DNA from: Flavobacterium tyrosinilyticum
GTDB taxonomy: Bacteria; Bacteroidota; Bacteroidia; Flavobacteriales; Flavobacteriaceae
Assembly: GCF_023656565.1 (NCBI RefSeq)
Contig: NZ_JAMOKG010000003.1
Coordinates: forward strand, 434,001-498,000
Length of the DNA stretch: 64,000 nt
Direction: 5' to 3'
Part shown: positions 62,154 through 64,000 of the stretch, one piece after another
Layout of the letters: each line of letters starts with the position of its first letter
Numbering within the stretch: the stretch's first letter is position 1
Made by a program: the position numbers and the translations under genes
The notes under the pieces: model-generated
Told to the model about the DNA's origin: nothing
Database searches by the model: none
The model's input: the letters and a program-made list of their open reading frames with translations, nothing else

Positions 62154-62171
62154 AGCGTATATATTTACCAT

Positions 62172-62451
62172 ATAAATTATACTTTCAATTAGGCTTTAAA
62201 TTAATTTCTATTCCCCTCATTCCCTACAGGACTGCTGTAATACCATAAGGGCAATTACTTTTTCTTAAACAGCTGTTTATTAAAACACTCATAAACAGAA
62301 TATGGACTTTTAACGATGCAAAGTTCCCACTATACGACCTATTAAAGTGGCCCTAAAAGTTTTAAGAATTACAGATTAAGACAAATTTGCAATCACGAGC
62401 ATTTCAGGCAGTATTAAAAAATACCGCTGAAAAGGGATCAATAAAAAAGGT
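62172..62451. other. intergenic region
   Basis: About 280 bases upstream of the CHU_C gene. There is no supported gene or clear TAnnTTTG promoter. TATTAAAAAATA around 62411-62424 can form a small stem. Confidence 0.3.
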
Positions 62452-62486
62452 TGAAAAAAACCGATTGCATAATACAACCGGTTTTT
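62452..62486 (-). terminator. intrinsic terminator of the S74 protein gene
   Basis: On the minus strand AAACCGGTTG pairs with CAATCGGTTT (one G-U) across a 7-base loop, followed by seven Ts; 21 bases after the stop. Confidence 0.8.
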
Positions 62487-62506
62487 GTAGTAGTAAAAAA
62501 TTGTAG

Positions 62507-63952
62507 TTATTTTTTATCTATTAATTTTTGAACCACCGCTTTAAGATCGTTTAGTTCTTTTTGTAATGATTCTATTTGTGTTTGTTGTTCTTGTACCGCT
62601 TTTACCAACGGCACCACAAATGATGCATAGCTTAGCGCATAAAAATCAGTATCGCTTTGTGGTTTTACAACACCACTGAATTTATAACCAATGCTATTCG
62701 CTGCGGCTTCTACTTCCTGAGCAATAAAACCAGATTGTAATTCTGTAGTTCCTGTTTTCATATTGTAAAGAACAGGACGCAACTTATTGATAAAATCTAA
62801 ACCATAAGTACTACTTACTATATTCTTTTTTAAACGAGAATCTGAATAATTAGACCAAGGTGTATAACCTCCAATACTTGTTATATCAGAATTACCAATT
62901 ACTACTGTGTTAGATCCCTTTCCTTTTGCTTTATATCCAATAACAATCTCATTTGTATCATTATTAAGCATTGGAAAAGCCTTATTTCCGATTAAAATTG
63001 AACTATTCAAAGAAGTAAGATTAAATGGAATTCCTTCTCCATTGCCAAATGAAAAACCTGCTGAATCACCAAAAACGATGTTATCATTTCCACTAGTCAA
63101 ATTTTGTAAAGAACTATTTCCCATTACAATATTTCTATTACTAACTGCAGAATGTGTAAGAGCTTGTCCAATTGCAATATTGTCATTCCCACTAACATTT
63201 AAATTAAGTGCATATACTCCGACACCCACATTATTTCGTCCAATAGTATTTAACACAAGGACTTGCGTACCCAATCCAACATTAAAATCTCCTGTAGTAT
63301 TATTAGACAGAGTTTGAGTACCAACACCTAGATTAGCACCTCCTGTAGTGTTTTCCGAAAGTACATCATTACCTATCCCAACATTATTAGTTCCTGAATT
63401 TTTTTTAAGTACATTATTACCAATCGCTACAACATAGTCCCCAGTATTACCACTTAGAGCACTCATACCAATTCCTACAGTATGTTGACCCTTATTATTC
63501 CAAGCAGCACTATACCCAAATGAAGTAGAATTAATACCAATTCTTCCGCTTTCGGATCCTGACCTTTTAAAAACCAAATCTTGAGAATCAGTAGTACCAA
63601 TAAAATTTGTTCCAGCAGTAGTTCCTGCATTACCATTAATATCCCAACTATTATTTTTTATTTTACGCAATACTCCATTCGCATCCATGGTTACAATTTC
63701 ATCTGCTTTTGCACCAGCCTGTAATCCTGGTATAGCCAAAGTATTTGCTGCTGTTGTAGTTAAAACAGAAGGTTTTATTAAAGTACCGCCTAATTGTATA
63801 TTACCACTTGTTATGGTTAAACCGTTATCTGCAGTACCGGGAGCACTAGGGTAAAAAGTTACTTTTTCTCCATACGGTGTAACGACAGTTTTTGTTTGTG
63901 CCATCATAATCCCAGACTGGATCAATACTAGCATGCATATTATTTTTTTCAT
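62507..63952 (-). CDS. peptidase S74 (tail-fibre chaperone) protein with YadA-like head repeats
   Basis: A 481-residue protein. The signal peptide ends MMAQ. Residues about 150-330 contain repeats of the trimeric-adhesin head type (GNTGDYVVAIGNNVLKKNSG, NNVGIGNDVLSENTTG, NNVGVGVYALNLNVSGNDNI). The C-terminal S74 intramolecular chaperone domain starts near SDSRLKKNIVSSTYGLDFIN with the Ser/Lys dyad in SDSRLKK, and QSGFIAQEVEAA. A coiled coil (about 450-481, QEQQTQIESLQKELNDLKAV) ends the chain. Such proteins trimerise and self-cleave the chaperone in phage fibres. In Bacteroidota, secreted forms lacking phage genes are probably surface fibres. Confidence 0.88.
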   Translation of the reverse strand: MKKIICMLVLIQSGIMMAQTKTVVTPYGEKVTFYPSAPGTADNGLTITSGNIQLGGTLIKPSVLTTTAANTLAIPGLQAGAKADEIVTMDANGVLRKIKNNSWDINGNAGTTAGTNFIGTTDSQDLVFKRSGSESGRIGINSTSFGYSAAWNNKGQHTVGIGMSALSGNTGDYVVAIGNNVLKKNSGTNNVGIGNDVLSENTTGGANLGVGTQTLSNNTTGDFNVGLGTQVLVLNTIGRNNVGVGVYALNLNVSGNDNIAIGQALTHSAVSNRNIVMGNSSLQNLTSGNDNIVFGDSAGFSFGNGEGIPFNLTSLNSSILIGNKAFPMLNNDTNEIVIGYKAKGKGSNTVVIGNSDITSIGGYTPWSNYSDSRLKKNIVSSTYGLDFINKLRPVLYNMKTGTTELQSGFIAQEVEAAANSIGYKFSGVVKPQSDTDFYALSYASFVVPLVKAVQEQQTQIESLQKELNDLKAVVQKLIDKK

Positions 63953-64000
63953 ATTCTTGATATTATATTTTTTGTAATTCTATTTTCTAAATCTAAAAAT

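Noticed and set aside
62507..63952. Prophage tail module
   Set aside because: No other phage structural gene nearby; the protein has a signal peptide and T9SS neighbours.

Overview
The window reads as chromosome of a Flavobacterium-like member of the Bacteroidota. It is AT-rich and has SusC/SusD, NUDIX-type sugar regulators, gliding and type IX secretion (PorP/SprF, CHU_C) families, and promoters of the TTG-N17-23-TAnnTTTG type. No rRNA, complete tRNA, CRISPR array, transposase or integrase gene was found. Only tRNA 3'-end fragments remain as possible scars of past integration.

Layout. 1-5.7 kb: a partial alginate-export-type porin, a DoxX operon facing a TetR regulator, a lipoprotein alpha/beta hydrolase and a TlpA-like thioredoxin. 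5.8-10 kb (minus strand): GAPDH, then a TSUP permease, two tandem alpha/beta hydrolases with Asp nucleophile elbows, and a DUF1348 protein. 10-13.5 kb: three AraC regulators and one AraC-like scrap. 13.7-14.4 kb: a decayed intergenic region holding a tRNA 3' fragment, two terminators and a SnoaL-like remnant. 14.4-17.6 kb: an MDR/SDR/SDR oxidoreductase operon facing an HxlR regulator across a striking operator-like inverted repeat. 17.7-21 kb: a secreted protein, a second MDR remnant, an MFS transporter and a trypsin-like lipoprotein.

21.2-31.6 kb: a glycoside-utilisation operon on the minus strand (TonB-dependent receptor, GH3, nucleoside hydrolase-like protein, esterase, GH3). It is divergent from a NUDIX-winged-helix regulator, with a perfect palindrome between them. 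31.7-46.5 kb: a secreted M28 peptidase, then ECF sigma, FecR, SusC with an STN domain, SusD, an ABC ATPase, a GldF-GldG-like fused permease and a periplasmic M16 protease. This looks like a surface-signalled peptide or protein import-and-degrade system. A minus-strand promoter and orphan terminator in the susC leader predict an antisense sRNA of about 70 nt.

46.8-52.1 kb: an unrecognised gene flanked by att-like scars, a beta-propeller protein, an AraC regulator, and hxlB-hxlA (ribulose monophosphate formaldehyde fixation). A shredded 6-phosphogluconate dehydrogenase gene follows, suggesting a formerly complete formaldehyde oxidation cycle. 52.9-57.8 kb: a histidine kinase, a sigma-54 response regulator and two tandem AraC-type regulators. 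57.9-64 kb (minus strand): an OmpA/PD40 protein, PorP/SprF, a CHU_C type B secretion substrate, and a peptidase-S74 protein with YadA-like head repeats.

Two things stand out: the number of half-erased genes (gnd, MDR, SnoaL-like, AraC-like), and the candidate antisense RNA over a SusC leader.
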